From NCBI GenBank assembly GCA_013215055.1, contig JABSRQ010000016.1, positions 17,854 through 81,853 of the forward strand: a stretch of 64,000 nucleotides of DNA, written 5' to 3'. Positions 9,228 through 18,012 of the stretch are shown in pieces (positions within the stretch are counted from its first letter, which is position 1; every line of letters begins with the position of its first letter). This DNA comes from Pseudomonadales bacterium (GTDB taxonomy: Bacteria > Pseudomonadota > Gammaproteobacteria > Pseudomonadales > DT-91). A program made the translations under genes and the position numbers. The notes under the pieces are model-generated. The model was not told where the DNA came from and made no database searches. It was given only the letters and a program-made list of their open reading frames with translations.

Positions 9228-10363
9228 CGATTAATGTTTTTATTGTTGATGATTCTGCAACAGCGAGAACTGCCATGCGGCTGATTCTTGAAGATAGTGA
9301 TGATATCAATGTGATAGGCGTAGCCTCTACTCCGGTTATCGCGTTAAAGCGTATGCAAAAAATATGGCCGGATGTGATTATTTCTGATCTGGAAATGCCC
9401 GATATGAGTGGGCAGGAATTTCTAGAATATCTACAGAAAAACAGGCCAACCCCGTTTATTGTATTTTCCAATTATACCGGGGCTAATGCAATGTCTTCGG
9501 TTGAAGCATTGTCAAAGGGTGCTTTAGATATTATTGCAAAACCGAATTTTAGTTGTGAAGAGAGCCTGCAGAAAGTCAGAGATCAGATTCTTAACTCTAT
9601 CCGGGCAGCGGCAAAAATTAAGAGGCCGTCACTGTCGCGCCGAGTGGCAAAACCTTCGTTAGATAAATCTTCCAGCTGGGAAAAGAAGCTGGAAGATAAG
9701 ATCCTGATAAGAAAGCAAAAACTGCGTAATGACAAAAATATGGAGAGCGCGGTAAGGCCTGACGATGGGCCTAGCCTGCTCCCTAGAGATGTGTTTTCAG
9801 TATTGGCCTTGGGAAGCTCAACCGGCGGGACAACCATTATTGAACATATTTTGAAACAGCTAACAACTAACAGCCCTCCGGTGGTTGTCGTTCAGCATAT
9901 GCCGGAGCATTTCACCTTGGCCTTTGCTAAGCGTATTAATCAATTTTGTGAAATAGACGTTAGAGAAGCTGAAAATGGCGATGTGCTTAAACCTGGTTTG
10001 GCTTTGATTGCTCCCGGCGGTAAGCATATGGAATTAGTTAGGAAGTCCGGAAAGATGCAGGTTCGCGTTTTTGATGCTGAACCGGTAAATAGTCATAAAC
10101 CTTCAGTGGATGTGTTATTTAACTCGGTTGCAGATTCCGAGCGAAAAGATGCATTGGGTGTGATCTTAACCGGTATGGGCAAGGATGGTGCGAAAGGCCT
10201 GCTGGCTATGCGAGATGTAGGTGCTCTAACGTTATCTCAGGCGGGAGATGATTGTGCGGTTAACGGAATGCCTAAGGCTGCTCTGGCTATTAATGCGGTT
10301 GATTTAGAGTTGAAATCTGATGATATTGCAGCTGCGCTATCTAATACATCACAAAGATCTTAA
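9224..10363 (+). CDS. cheB: Chemotaxis response regulator protein-glutamate methylesterase CheB
   Basis: CheB removes receptor methyl groups (and deamidates glutamines) after phosphorylation by CheA. The N-terminal receiver has D9-D10 and phosphoacceptor D55 (ISDLEMPDMSG). A charged linker covers about 125-190. The esterase domain follows with LGSSTGGTT (catalytic Ser near 199), VVVVQHMPEHF (catalytic His) and GMGKDGAKGLLAMRD (catalytic Asp region). Length of 379 is normal. It is the last gene of the operon, joined to the preceding gene by an ATGA overlap. Confidence 0.95.
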   Translation: MTINVFIVDDSATARTAMRLILEDSDDINVIGVASTPVIALKRMQKIWPDVIISDLEMPDMSGQEFLEYLQKNRPTPFIVFSNYTGANAMSSVEALSKGALDIIAKPNFSCEESLQKVRDQILNSIRAAAKIKRPSLSRRVAKPSLDKSSSWEKKLEDKILIRKQKLRNDKNMESAVRPDDGPSLLPRDVFSVLALGSSTGGTTIIEHILKQLTTNSPPVVVVQHMPEHFTLAFAKRINQFCEIDVREAENGDVLKPGLALIAPGGKHMELVRKSGKMQVRVFDAEPVNSHKPSVDVLFNSVADSERKDALGVILTGMGKDGAKGLLAMRDVGALTLSQAGDDCAVNGMPKAALAINAVDLELKSDDIAAALSNTSQRS

Positions 10364-10611
10364 AAAAATAGATTGATAAGAGCTGTTTTTTTAGGCTTGT
10401 TATCCTGAGTGCCGTTTGATTATTGGGGTATTCATCCGTGTAGAGTGTTCAATCTTACCTTTTTGTCCTTCTCTCTTTAGTATCCACACATTTTTTGTTG
10501 TTGGAAAGTTTTCTATTTTTGTTAGAACTCCATGTTGTTGAAATCAATACCGCGCTTTTTTGGCGAAAGTTATTTTCATGGGAAGATGATTTCCAGCCTT
10601 AAATGTTGCAT

Positions 10612-10640
10612 AAAAAGCCGGTATTTAAACCGGCTTTTTT
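10612..10640. terminator. Bidirectional intrinsic terminator between cheB and psd
   Basis: An AAAAAGCCGGT arm, a short TTTA-type loop and an ACCGGCTTTTTT arm form a GC-cored hairpin with A and T tracts on the two sides. It lies just downstream of psd (minus strand) and 249 bases after cheB (plus strand), and can serve both. The rest of the 10364-10611 gap is T-rich and shows no gene. Confidence 0.8.
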
Positions 10641-10644
10641 GTAT

Positions 10645-11499
10645 CTATTGTGTGCCGATTTTTTCACCCAGACGTAATGCAGTGCCGTTTTTCAGGTTTT
10701 CTTGCCAATCGGCTTTGCCTTCGGGGAATAAAAGGATGACTGTGGAGCCCAGTTTAAATCGGCCCATTTCCTCACCTTTTTTCAAATGTATGCCACCTTT
10801 TTGCGCGCTGTAATCAGTTTTTTGGACCTTGTTAATCAGGGGCGTCACTTGTCCCGCCCAAACGGTTTCAATGCCGGCGACAATCATCGCACCCACTAAA
10901 ATCATTACAAATGGCCCTTGTTCAGATTCAAAATGGCAGACCAGGCGTTCATTGCGGGCAAAAACCCCGGGGATTTGATTGGCGGTAGCCTGGTTAACTG
11001 AAAATAAACGCCCCGGCACATAACTCATCTTGATGAGTGTGCCATCAAGTGGCATATGTACACGGTGATAATCTTTTGGGGATAAATAAATGGTGGCATA
11101 TTTACCACCAAGATAGTCGCCACAGCTATCGACATCGCCAGCCAATAAATCCATTAATGAATAATATTGGCCCTTGGACTGCATGATACTGCCTAATTTT
11201 ATCTCACCCAGTTCACTGATCGCACCATCGGCCGGGCTGGCAATGCTATTGGTTTCATCACAGAGGGTTCTGGCATCGGGTTTTAACGCACGGGTAAAAA
11301 AGTCATTGAAGCTGCTAAAGCTTTCGGCGTCTTCAATCAATGCCTCTGACAAATCCACTTGGTATTGCTTGGCAAAAGCATTGATCAATGGATTTTTGAT
11401 CCACGGTATTTCACTCTCGGCAAATTTCCCTACCAGCCGTGAAAGCGTATGTTGGGGAATAATTTGCTGTAAAGCGGCAAACAAAGGTTCTGGTAGCAT
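10645..11499 (-). CDS. psd: Phosphatidylserine decarboxylase
   Basis: The enzyme makes phosphatidylethanolamine from phosphatidylserine at the inner membrane. It is a pro-enzyme that cleaves itself within LGST to create a pyruvoyl group; that motif is at residues 250-253 (Ser 252) in FKLGSTVILLFPEGK. The YHRVHMPLDG segment carries the catalytic His residues. At 284 residues the length is normal. It is the last gene of the minus-strand group rsgA, sulfurtransferase, psd. Confidence 0.95.
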   Translation of the reverse strand: MLPEPLFAALQQIIPQHTLSRLVGKFAESEIPWIKNPLINAFAKQYQVDLSEALIEDAESFSSFNDFFTRALKPDARTLCDETNSIASPADGAISELGEIKLGSIMQSKGQYYSLMDLLAGDVDSCGDYLGGKYATIYLSPKDYHRVHMPLDGTLIKMSYVPGRLFSVNQATANQIPGVFARNERLVCHFESEQGPFVMILVGAMIVAGIETVWAGQVTPLINKVQKTDYSAQKGGIHLKKGEEMGRFKLGSTVILLFPEGKADWQENLKNGTALRLGEKIGTQ

Positions 11500-11544
11500 G
11501 TTGTTGATCTTCCGTTGGCTGAAGAAAATTTTTTTTGTGGTCTA

Positions 11545-12378
11545 TTAATTGGGACTTTTAAAACTTTCCATCGCGATAGGTGTTGATGGGGTATTTCCCC
11601 ATTGGGACCAAGAACCCGGATAAGCTTTGATATTGTTATAAGCTAATAATTTTTTTGCGACAAACCAGGTTAAGCCTGAACGTCTGTGAGTTTGGCAATG
11701 GGTGACGATGTTTTTGTCGGCCGTTAGTCCCTTCGCCGTCAGCAGGTTTTTTAAGGTTTCATTATCTAACAGAAAACCTTCTTTGTCAGTTAGATCTGTC
11801 CACTCTAAATGAATGGCATTGGGGATATGGCCGCCGCGTTGGGCTAATATTTTTCTGCCATCATATTCACCTGGGCTGCGTGCGTCCCAGATTTTAAAAT
11901 TTGGATTATCCAGCTTGGTTAAGATCTCAGCCATATTGGCGATATGGCTTGTATCAATTTGAATTTGTATATCGCTAGTTGTTGGTGTTGAAATTTCTGT
12001 GTCAAAAGCTAAACCGGCCTTTTGCCAAGCATGGCGGCCTCCATCTAACAGTTGAACCTTGTTATGGCCTATCAAGGTTAGGGTCCATATCATGCGCCCG
12101 GCCCAGCTGCTGCCTGCATCATCATAAACGATGATGTGTTTATCTGCTTTTAAACCGATTGACTGGAACAACTGCTGCAGTGTGGCTAATTCGGGCAGTT
12201 CTCCCGGTGCAGGCTTTTCCCCTTTGGAAAGCTGTGACGGTTTAATATGTACGGCCCCAGGAATATGGCCTGCGTTATAATTTTCAGAGCTGCATAGGTC
12301 GATGATTAATAACGTTGCATCATCAATCTGAAGCTGCTGTAAATCAATCGCATTAATCAGGGCTGGGTGTGTATTCAT
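11545..12378 (-). CDS. rhdA: Rhodanese-type thiosulfate sulfurtransferase
   Basis: Two tandem rhodanese domains cover about residues 1-135 and 150-277. The active-site loop in the second domain is CQTHRRSG, close to the CQTHHR loop of Azotobacter RhdA-type enzymes and unlike the CGSGVTA loop of mercaptopyruvate sulfurtransferases. The protein moves sulfane sulfur from thiosulfate or a related donor onto the Cys. Its position between rsgA and psd matches Pseudomonas gene order. No signal peptide is seen, so it is cytoplasmic. Confidence 0.88.
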   Translation of the reverse strand: MNTHPALINAIDLQQLQIDDATLLIIDLCSSENYNAGHIPGAVHIKPSQLSKGEKPAPGELPELATLQQLFQSIGLKADKHIIVYDDAGSSWAGRMIWTLTLIGHNKVQLLDGGRHAWQKAGLAFDTEISTPTTSDIQIQIDTSHIANMAEILTKLDNPNFKIWDARSPGEYDGRKILAQRGGHIPNAIHLEWTDLTDKEGFLLDNETLKNLLTAKGLTADKNIVTHCQTHRRSGLTWFVAKKLLAYNNIKAYPGSWSQWGNTPSTPIAMESFKSPN

Positions 12379-12401
12379 TACAGTAAACTCTATGGATTTA
12401 T

Positions 12402-13427
12402 TTATGCCATCAAATCTAGGCTATTGAGTATATAGGAGAGACTGGTTTTACGCGTCTGTGCCATATCATCGGTTTCTAATAAGGCTTGTACCACACAGCC
12501 GGGCTCCTGTTTATGTTGGCAGTCGCGGAATCGGCACAGGCCTAATAGGGGTTGTAATTCACGGTAGCCGGCAAAAATCTGGGGTTTATTAAAGTGACTG
12601 AGGTGGAATTCACGGATGCCGGGCGAATCGATTAAAAGGCCATCACCATCGAGTTCAAACATGGTTGACGTTGTGGTGGTATGACGGCCTTTAATCACAT
12701 GTTCCGATAACGCCCCGACTTTGGCTTGAATTTCTGGCATCAAGGCATTGATCATTGAGGTTTTCCCGACCCCTGATTGGCCGGCAAAGATGCTGGTTTT
12801 ACCCGCGAGCGCGGATCGAATTGCCTCCATACCGTCGTTATTTTCGCAGGAAATTTCAAAGACGTCATAACCCAAGTTTCTATAGGTTGTTAGCAGGGTT
12901 TGAATAAAATCGTAGTTTTTGTCATTTTCATCTAATAAATCGGTTTTATTAACCACTAATTTGGCTTCTATACCGGAGTTTTCGGCGGCGATTAAATAGC
13001 GATCTATCAGATTTGGGTGAGGTTCCGGTAACACCGCAAAAACCACAAAAACCTGATCGATATTAGCGGCAATGGGTTTTAATTTACCCAAACCGTCCGG
13101 GCGTTCAATCAGTGATTGACGTTCTTCTACAGCCACAACCACACCTTGGCCTTCGGGCGTTTCACGCCAGGCGACAAAGTCACCGACGGCAATGGATGCA
13201 ATATTGGTGCGCAGATGGCTGCGTATTACCTTGCCTTTGCTATCGCCCTCTAGGGCTTTAACGTCCACATGACGTGAGAAGCGAGCAAAGATAAGCCCCC
13301 TTTGTTCAGGCCCCAGCGTCGTATCGTCGATAGCGGCGGCATTTTTTTGCCGTGAACGTTGAAGTCTCGCCTGTTGAGTTGCTTGAATTCGGCGTTTTTG
13401 CTGATCTGTTAGCCTGCGTTTTGCCAT
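12402..13427 (-). CDS. rsgA: Small ribosomal subunit biogenesis GTPase RsgA
   Basis: RsgA checks and releases late 30S assembly intermediates. The basic N-terminal tail is followed by an OB domain and a circularly permuted GTPase: the G4 motif VVNKTDLL precedes the P-loop [12 protein letters not shown] and the DSPGIREF G3 motif. The C-terminal zinc knuckle [14 protein letters not shown] is complete. Length of 341 is normal. It is divergent from orn across a 133-base gap. Confidence 0.95.
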   Translation of the reverse strand: MAKRRLTDQQKRRIQATQQARLQRSRQKNAAAIDDTTLGPEQRGLIFARFSRHVDVKALEGDSKGKVIRSHLRTNIASIAVGDFVAWRETPEGQGVVVAVEERQSLIERPDGLGKLKPIAANIDQVFVVFAVLPEPHPNLIDRYLIAAENSGIEAKLVVNKTDLLDENDKNYDFIQTLLTTYRNLGYDVFEISCENNDGMEAIRSALAGKTSIFAGQSGVGKTSMINALMPEIQAKVGALSEHVIKGRHTTTTSTMFELDGDGLLIDSPGIREFHLSHFNKPQIFAGYRELQPLLGLCRFRDCQHKQEPGCVVQALLETDDMAQTRKTSLSYILNSLDLMA

Positions 13428-13517
13428 AGGGGTGCCTAGATTAGGTTTTTTAAGCTTGGGCTATTATGCGCTAAAGCACATTGAATGCGGTGTAAGTATC
13501 ACAAAATCGGCCAAGCT

Positions 13518-13544
13518 TTGTTACAATCAAAAGATCATTATAAT
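13518..13544 (+). promoter_or_regulatory. Probable sigma-70 promoter of orn
   Basis: A perfect TATAAT lies at 13539-13544, with TTGTTA at 13518-13523 as a weak -35 box at a short 15-base spacing. Transcription would begin near 13551, only about 10 bases before the chosen orn start. That argues against an upstream in-frame start, which would overlap the -10 box. Confidence 0.45.
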
Positions 13545-13560
13545 GATTTTGGGCGCACTG

Positions 13561-14103
13561 ATGCTAGCTGATACAAATTTGATTTGGATAGACTTGGAAA
13601 TGACGGGCCTGGACCCGGTCAATGATAAGATTATTGAGATCGCCACCATTGTTACCGACGCCGATTTAAATGTGTTGGCTGAGGGGCCTAGCATCGTAAT
13701 TCATCAGCCCGATGATGTGATGGAAAGCATGAATGAATGGTGTGTTAGGCAGCATGGTCAGAGTGGCTTAACCGCCAAGGTTAAAGCCTCAACGGTATCT
13801 TTAGCTGAAGCTGAGCAGCAAACCCTGGATTTTTTACGCCAATATGTGCCTGCCGGAAAATCCCCTATCTGTGGTAATAGTATCTGTCAGGATCGCCGAT
13901 TTTTAGCCGTGGGCATGCTGGAATTGGAAGCTTTTTTCCATTACCGCAATTTGGATGTCAGCACTTTAAAAGAATTGGCCAGACGTTGGAAACCTGACAT
14001 TTTAAAAAGCTTTAAGAAAAAAGGTGCACATCTGGCGATGGATGATATCAAAGATTCGATTGCCGAATTAGAGCATTATCGTAAGCATTTCATTAAGTTA
14101 TAA
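13561..14103 (+). CDS. orn: Oligoribonuclease
   Basis: Orn is a 3'-5' exonuclease that clears short oligoribonucleotides, including the pGpG left by cyclic-di-GMP breakdown. The DEDDh exonuclease motifs are visible: [11 protein letters not shown] (Asp, Glu), [11 protein letters not shown] (Asp) and [10 protein letters not shown] (His, Asp). I chose ATG 13561, giving 180 residues, the usual length. The frame stays open upstream to 13432, but that extension has no Orn similarity and covers the promoter. It is divergent from rsgA. Confidence 0.95.
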   Translation: MLADTNLIWIDLEMTGLDPVNDKIIEIATIVTDADLNVLAEGPSIVIHQPDDVMESMNEWCVRQHGQSGLTAKVKASTVSLAEAEQQTLDFLRQYVPAGKSPICGNSICQDRRFLAVGMLELEAFFHYRNLDVSTLKELARRWKPDILKSFKKKGAHLAMDDIKDSIAELEHYRKHFIKL

Positions 14104-14243
14104 GTTTCAATCGGTGAAGTTATTGCTTGTGTAAAAGGATTTACTCGCCTGCCAATAGTGGAAAACCTGCCTGTTTTCTACTATATCAATGCATATTGAA
14201 CGGCTTTTAGCCGGTTTATCTGACCAGCTAACAAGGATATTAG

Positions 14244-16610
14244 ATGGATCCCAAGAAACGATCCGCCATCGATAGGCATTCTTCCAGCTTACAAGCTTTG
14301 GCTTTGGATCTGGCTTTTACCGTATTGGATGAGTTTTTCGAAAAAATCGATGTCCGCCTGATGGAAGAGGTGGATGCGGCGGCCAATCAGCAGCAGTGGC
14401 AGGTTTTAAGCTTGGCCAGATCGGTTAAAGATGATAAGGCTAAACTGTCGCAGCTATTTGAAAACGAAATCATGGAAGGTTTTGTGTTGTTTCGCCTAGG
14501 CCGTTTGGGCGGCGAAAATACCCAGGTCGAAGATCAGTCAATCAGCCTGTCTTTGGTTGCAAACGAAGAGTTGGAGCGAGACCTGGCGTTAAATTCCTTG
14601 GCAAGGCGCGCCGAAACTCGCCATTCAGAAAGTCTGTTTGCGTTAAATCAACGCCTTGCCGTGGTTAATGGTGGCAAAAAATTAGCCGAAGATGGCAACC
14701 CTCTAAGCCCTGCGCAGTTTGCTAATGCATTAGCGGCGATGTTGTCACCGCTGGAGCTGCCAACCAAGTTCCTGGTTTTCTTCAGCCGGGTTTTTGAACC
14801 CATATTGATACATCATCTCGAAAGGCTTTATAGCCAATGTAATGCTTATCTGATAGATACCGGTATCTTGCCTAATCTGCGTTATACGATCAGTAAAAAG
14901 TCGCAACCAACCAGCGCGGCTCAAAAGGTCGAGCCCGAGACTCAGGCGGATACTACTGCAGGTGCTAATGATAAATATTATCAGCAGGCCAAGCAGCATC
15001 TGGCTGCTCAGCAGCCCCAGGTAGACAATGTGAGAAAGAACGCAAGAGCGGATGCCGCAGCTGTAGAATCGGCGCAGGCCTCTTCGGTGGCGGCTGAGAC
15101 GGCGGTTAATATCGGTGATCGGACATATCAGCAGCAGATGTTTAATGCGATTCGCCAGTTACAGAATACATCTTCAGGCTCGCCTAATGCAGAAAACCAA
15201 CAGGTATTAAGCGCTTTGACGGTTGCGCCTACGCAGCAATTGGTTTCGGGGTTAAATGGTTCGGCAGATAAACAAGGCTATGCCGAGGCGCTGGAATCTG
15301 ATCATGTGCATGCATTAACGGTGGCGCACTATGAGGCCGTGGCGCAGCAGATCAGGGCGGAGGTGGGGGCCGATCATCGGGTAGACAGTGACGATAGCCA
15401 TACCATCGATCTGGTCGGCATGATCTTTGAATATATGCTGGGTGATGAACTGTTGCCGGATTCGTTGAAGGCCGTTTTAAGTTATCTGCATACGCCTTTT
15501 ATTAAAATTGCGTTATTAGACCCCGAATTTTTTGAGTATGCCGATCATCCTGCGCGCAAGTTATTAAATCTTTTGGCCGATACCGGGCGGCGCTGGGTGA
15601 ATAGTGATGGCGATAGCCAGTTTAAAATATTTCCGAAGATAAAAGCGATGGTGCGCAGAGCGGTTTTGGATTCCAGCCATGAACTGGCTTTGTATGAAGA
15701 GTTACTGGTTGAAATGCAGGAGTTTCATGCCAAAATTCAGCATAAAATTGCCTTGCTGGAAACCCGGGCCAAAGAAAAGGCCCAGGGTGAGGAGCGCCTA
15801 AGAGATGCCAAACGCCGGGTATATAGTGAGGTGAAGCAGCGCATAGGCAGTCGTAATATTCCACCTGCGGTCACCGTGCTTTTATTACATCCTTGGGCCG
15901 ATTTTCTAACTTTTGAGTTACTGCGCTTTGGTGAGGATTCCACACAGTGGCGGGATGGTTTACAGCTGGTAGATGATATTCTTTGGAGCATCCTACTTAA
16001 GCATAGCGATGATGAATGCTCAAAACTGATTTTAATGCAGCCTGGCATGTTAGGTGAGTTAAAAGAGGCGATTAAAAGCATTTCTTTTAATCAGCCCAAG
16101 GCCTTGAAATTGATCGCTATTTTAGAAGATTTACAGAATCAAAGCTTACTTGTCTTGGGTGTGAGTCAAGCTGATCCGAATGTCTGCGCCAATAAAAACA
16201 TACACAATGTTGATGATGTGATTTTGCACAGCCGTGTGGAAGGCAGTGAGGAGTTTACCGAAGAGACTTATCCTGATCAGGATTTTGAGGAGCCGGATGA
16301 AAGCCTTTATAACGCCGCAGAAAAAGAAATGGTGGATCACCTTCGCCATATTGATTTTGGTACGCAGTTTGAGTTTGATGAAATTAATGGCCGCAAGAAG
16401 CAACGTTTAAAAGTGGCCTGGTATAATATCAATACCATGCGTTATATGCTGGTAGATAATGCTGGCTGTAAAGTGACAATGACATCGGGCATCGAAATTG
16501 CGCGTATGATCTTAGCGTGTCATGCCCGTATCATCAGTGGCAGCACTAAACCATTTTTTGAACGTGCGCTGGAAAATATTCTGGTTCGCCTTAAGGGCAT
16601 GCATATTTAA
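14244..16610 (+). CDS. DUF1631 family protein
   Basis: A 788-residue cytoplasmic protein with no signal peptide or membrane segment. The start (SLQALALDLAFTVLDEFFEKIDVRLMEEVD) and the LFENEIMEGFVLFR block match the DUF1631 family of gammaproteobacteria. A low-complexity Ala/Gln-rich linker covers about residues 230-300. A conserved C-terminal part carries HLRHIDFGTQFEF and KVAWYNINTMRYMLVD, the latter resembling a PilZ-like strand pattern. The family has no settled function. The PilZ gene 29 bases downstream suggests a shared, perhaps cyclic-di-GMP-linked, role; that is inference. Confidence 0.85.
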   Translation: MDPKKRSAIDRHSSSLQALALDLAFTVLDEFFEKIDVRLMEEVDAAANQQQWQVLSLARSVKDDKAKLSQLFENEIMEGFVLFRLGRLGGENTQVEDQSISLSLVANEELERDLALNSLARRAETRHSESLFALNQRLAVVNGGKKLAEDGNPLSPAQFANALAAMLSPLELPTKFLVFFSRVFEPILIHHLERLYSQCNAYLIDTGILPNLRYTISKKSQPTSAAQKVEPETQADTTAGANDKYYQQAKQHLAAQQPQVDNVRKNARADAAAVESAQASSVAAETAVNIGDRTYQQQMFNAIRQLQNTSSGSPNAENQQVLSALTVAPTQQLVSGLNGSADKQGYAEALESDHVHALTVAHYEAVAQQIRAEVGADHRVDSDDSHTIDLVGMIFEYMLGDELLPDSLKAVLSYLHTPFIKIALLDPEFFEYADHPARKLLNLLADTGRRWVNSDGDSQFKIFPKIKAMVRRAVLDSSHELALYEELLVEMQEFHAKIQHKIALLETRAKEKAQGEERLRDAKRRVYSEVKQRIGSRNIPPAVTVLLLHPWADFLTFELLRFGEDSTQWRDGLQLVDDILWSILLKHSDDECSKLILMQPGMLGELKEAIKSISFNQPKALKLIAILEDLQNQSLLVLGVSQADPNVCANKNIHNVDDVILHSRVEGSEEFTEETYPDQDFEEPDESLYNAAEKEMVDHLRHIDFGTQFEFDEINGRKKQRLKVAWYNINTMRYMLVDNAGCKVTMTSGIEIARMILACHARIISGSTKPFFERALENILVRLKGMHI

Positions 16611-16639
16611 TTGCAGGTGATAACGGGGGAGGGAGTTTT

Positions 16640-17002
16640 ATGGTCTTAAATGCGAATGTGGTTAATATGCGTAAACATGAACGCCATAATACCGACCAGA
16701 GTATCATCGTGATAGATACGATGACTGAACAACAAGTGGGGTTGTTAGCCAATGTCAGCGAGGACGGTTTGATGATCGCGGGTTCTACCGCATTGGAAAC
16801 CGAAGCGATTTATCAGCTGCGTTTATTATTGCCTGAGGAAATAGGTGCAAGCAGCCCATCCATTAATTTGGGTGTAGATTGTTTATGGGTCAGCGGCAAT
16901 GAAGAATGGGGTGGTCTTTATTGGTCGGGCTGCCATATTATTGATTATGCCGATGATGCGATAGAGGTGTTGCAATTATTGGTTGCTCATTTCACACCTT
17001 GA
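16640..17002 (+). CDS. PilZ domain protein
   Basis: A 120-residue single-domain protein. The cyclic-di-GMP binding signature is present as R11-x3-R15 (RKHER) and NVSEDGLMIAG, with Asn in place of the first Asp of the DxSxxG motif. It likely works as a cyclic-di-GMP receptor that passes the signal to a partner, perhaps the DUF1631 protein encoded just upstream. Its 3' end overlaps the convergent hexR-like gene by 16 bases. Confidence 0.88.
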   Translation: MVLNANVVNMRKHERHNTDQSIIVIDTMTEQQVGLLANVSEDGLMIAGSTALETEAIYQLRLLLPEEIGASSPSINLGVDCLWVSGNEEWGGLYWSGCHIIDYADDAIEVLQLLVAHFTP

Positions 17003-17880
17003 GTGTGGCTCTTGTCCTTTGGTTCTTGTCTAAGCGGCTGCAAACCTTTTTGTAAAACCTGCAAATGCAGAGAAACCTGTGGACCAATTCTTTGTGCTAC
17101 CCCTACTGCAATTAAATCGATCACCACTAAATGTGCGATACGTGAAGATAATGGCGTATAGGTTTCGATTTCTTCTTTAACGTCTATTGTGATCGCAATA
17201 TCCGCAGCTTGAGCAACCGCCGAATCCAGTGGTGCTAGCGCAATTGTGGTCGCTCCGGCATTAGCTGCCAGGTGCAGAGCCTCGATTAATGCCGTTGTTT
17301 GGCCCGATTGTGAGATCGCAACCACCACATCATTGGGGCTTAAGGACAATGCCGACATCGCCTGAATATGGGGGTCGGAGTATACCGCCGAGCTGATCTG
17401 CAGGCGAAAAAACTTATGTTGGGCATCGCTGGCGACGGCTGCCGATGCGCCAAAACCATAAAATTCTACCCTTCCTGCCTGGGTGATGGCATTCATTGCC
17501 GCCTCCAGCGCATCGGGGTTTAACGCATCTCTTACCAGGCTTAATGTGGCTCGGGTGGAGTCAAAGACCTTGGTGGTCAATTCGGCCACCGAATCGGTTG
17601 CGGCTATTTCAAACGCTTCTGCTGAGCTTATGCCGGAGCTCTGGCTAGCAAGATGCTGGGCTAACTGCAGTTTAAAATCTTGAAAGCCTCTGCCGTTGAC
17701 CGCCCGACAAAACCGGACCACCGTAGGCTCACTCACCTTGGCCGCAGCAGCCAGATCAACAATACGCATATGAATAATGTCCTGGATGTTTTGCAAAACA
17801 TATTCACATACCTTACGTTCTGATTTTCGTAAATTGGGTCTGGCCTGGTGTATGGCTTGTATCAACGGGCGTTTAGTCAC
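16987..17880 (-). CDS. hexR: RpiR/HexR family transcriptional regulator
   Basis: The N-terminal RpiR-type helix-turn-helix lies at about residues 1-80 (IVDLAAAAKVSEPTVVRFCRA, written here as two overlapping halves of the HTH). A SIS sugar-phosphate binding domain covers about 120-260, with FYGFGASAAVASDA and AISQSGQTTALIEAL. HexR proteins sense 2-keto-3-deoxy-6-phosphogluconate and control central carbon genes. No zwf, edd or gap gene is adjacent, so the HexR name rests on overall similarity and length (297) only. Confidence 0.8.
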   Translation of the reverse strand: MTKRPLIQAIHQARPNLRKSERKVCEYVLQNIQDIIHMRIVDLAAAAKVSEPTVVRFCRAVNGRGFQDFKLQLAQHLASQSSGISSAEAFEIAATDSVAELTTKVFDSTRATLSLVRDALNPDALEAAMNAITQAGRVEFYGFGASAAVASDAQHKFFRLQISSAVYSDPHIQAMSALSLSPNDVVVAISQSGQTTALIEALHLAANAGATTIALAPLDSAVAQAADIAITIDVKEEIETYTPLSSRIAHLVVIDLIAVGVAQRIGPQVSLHLQVLQKGLQPLRQEPKDKSHTQGVK

Positions 17881-17972
17881 AGTTTCTTATCATTGAAGGC
17901 GTTGTTGTTATTCTGCCGATAAATGACTGGGCTGTAAATATCTCAAATCATAGTGATCTCTGTGTTATTCAA

Positions 17973-17988
17973 CTGTATGTATATCCAT
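17973..17988. promoter_or_regulatory. Candidate LexA (SOS) box upstream of uvrD
   Basis: CTGTATGTATATCCAT agrees at 13 of 16 positions with the LexA site of Escherichia coli uvrD as I recall it (CTGTATATATACCCAG). It is 25 bases before the uvrD start codon, where an operator would overlap the promoter. The second half-site is poor, as it is in the E. coli gene. Confidence 0.5.
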
Positions 17989-18012
17989 GCAGAGGCATGA
18001 TAGACTAGAGGC

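Noticed and set aside
10532..10813. Plus-strand frame across the psd terminator
   Set aside because: It crosses a strong terminator and is antisense to psd, with no family pattern.
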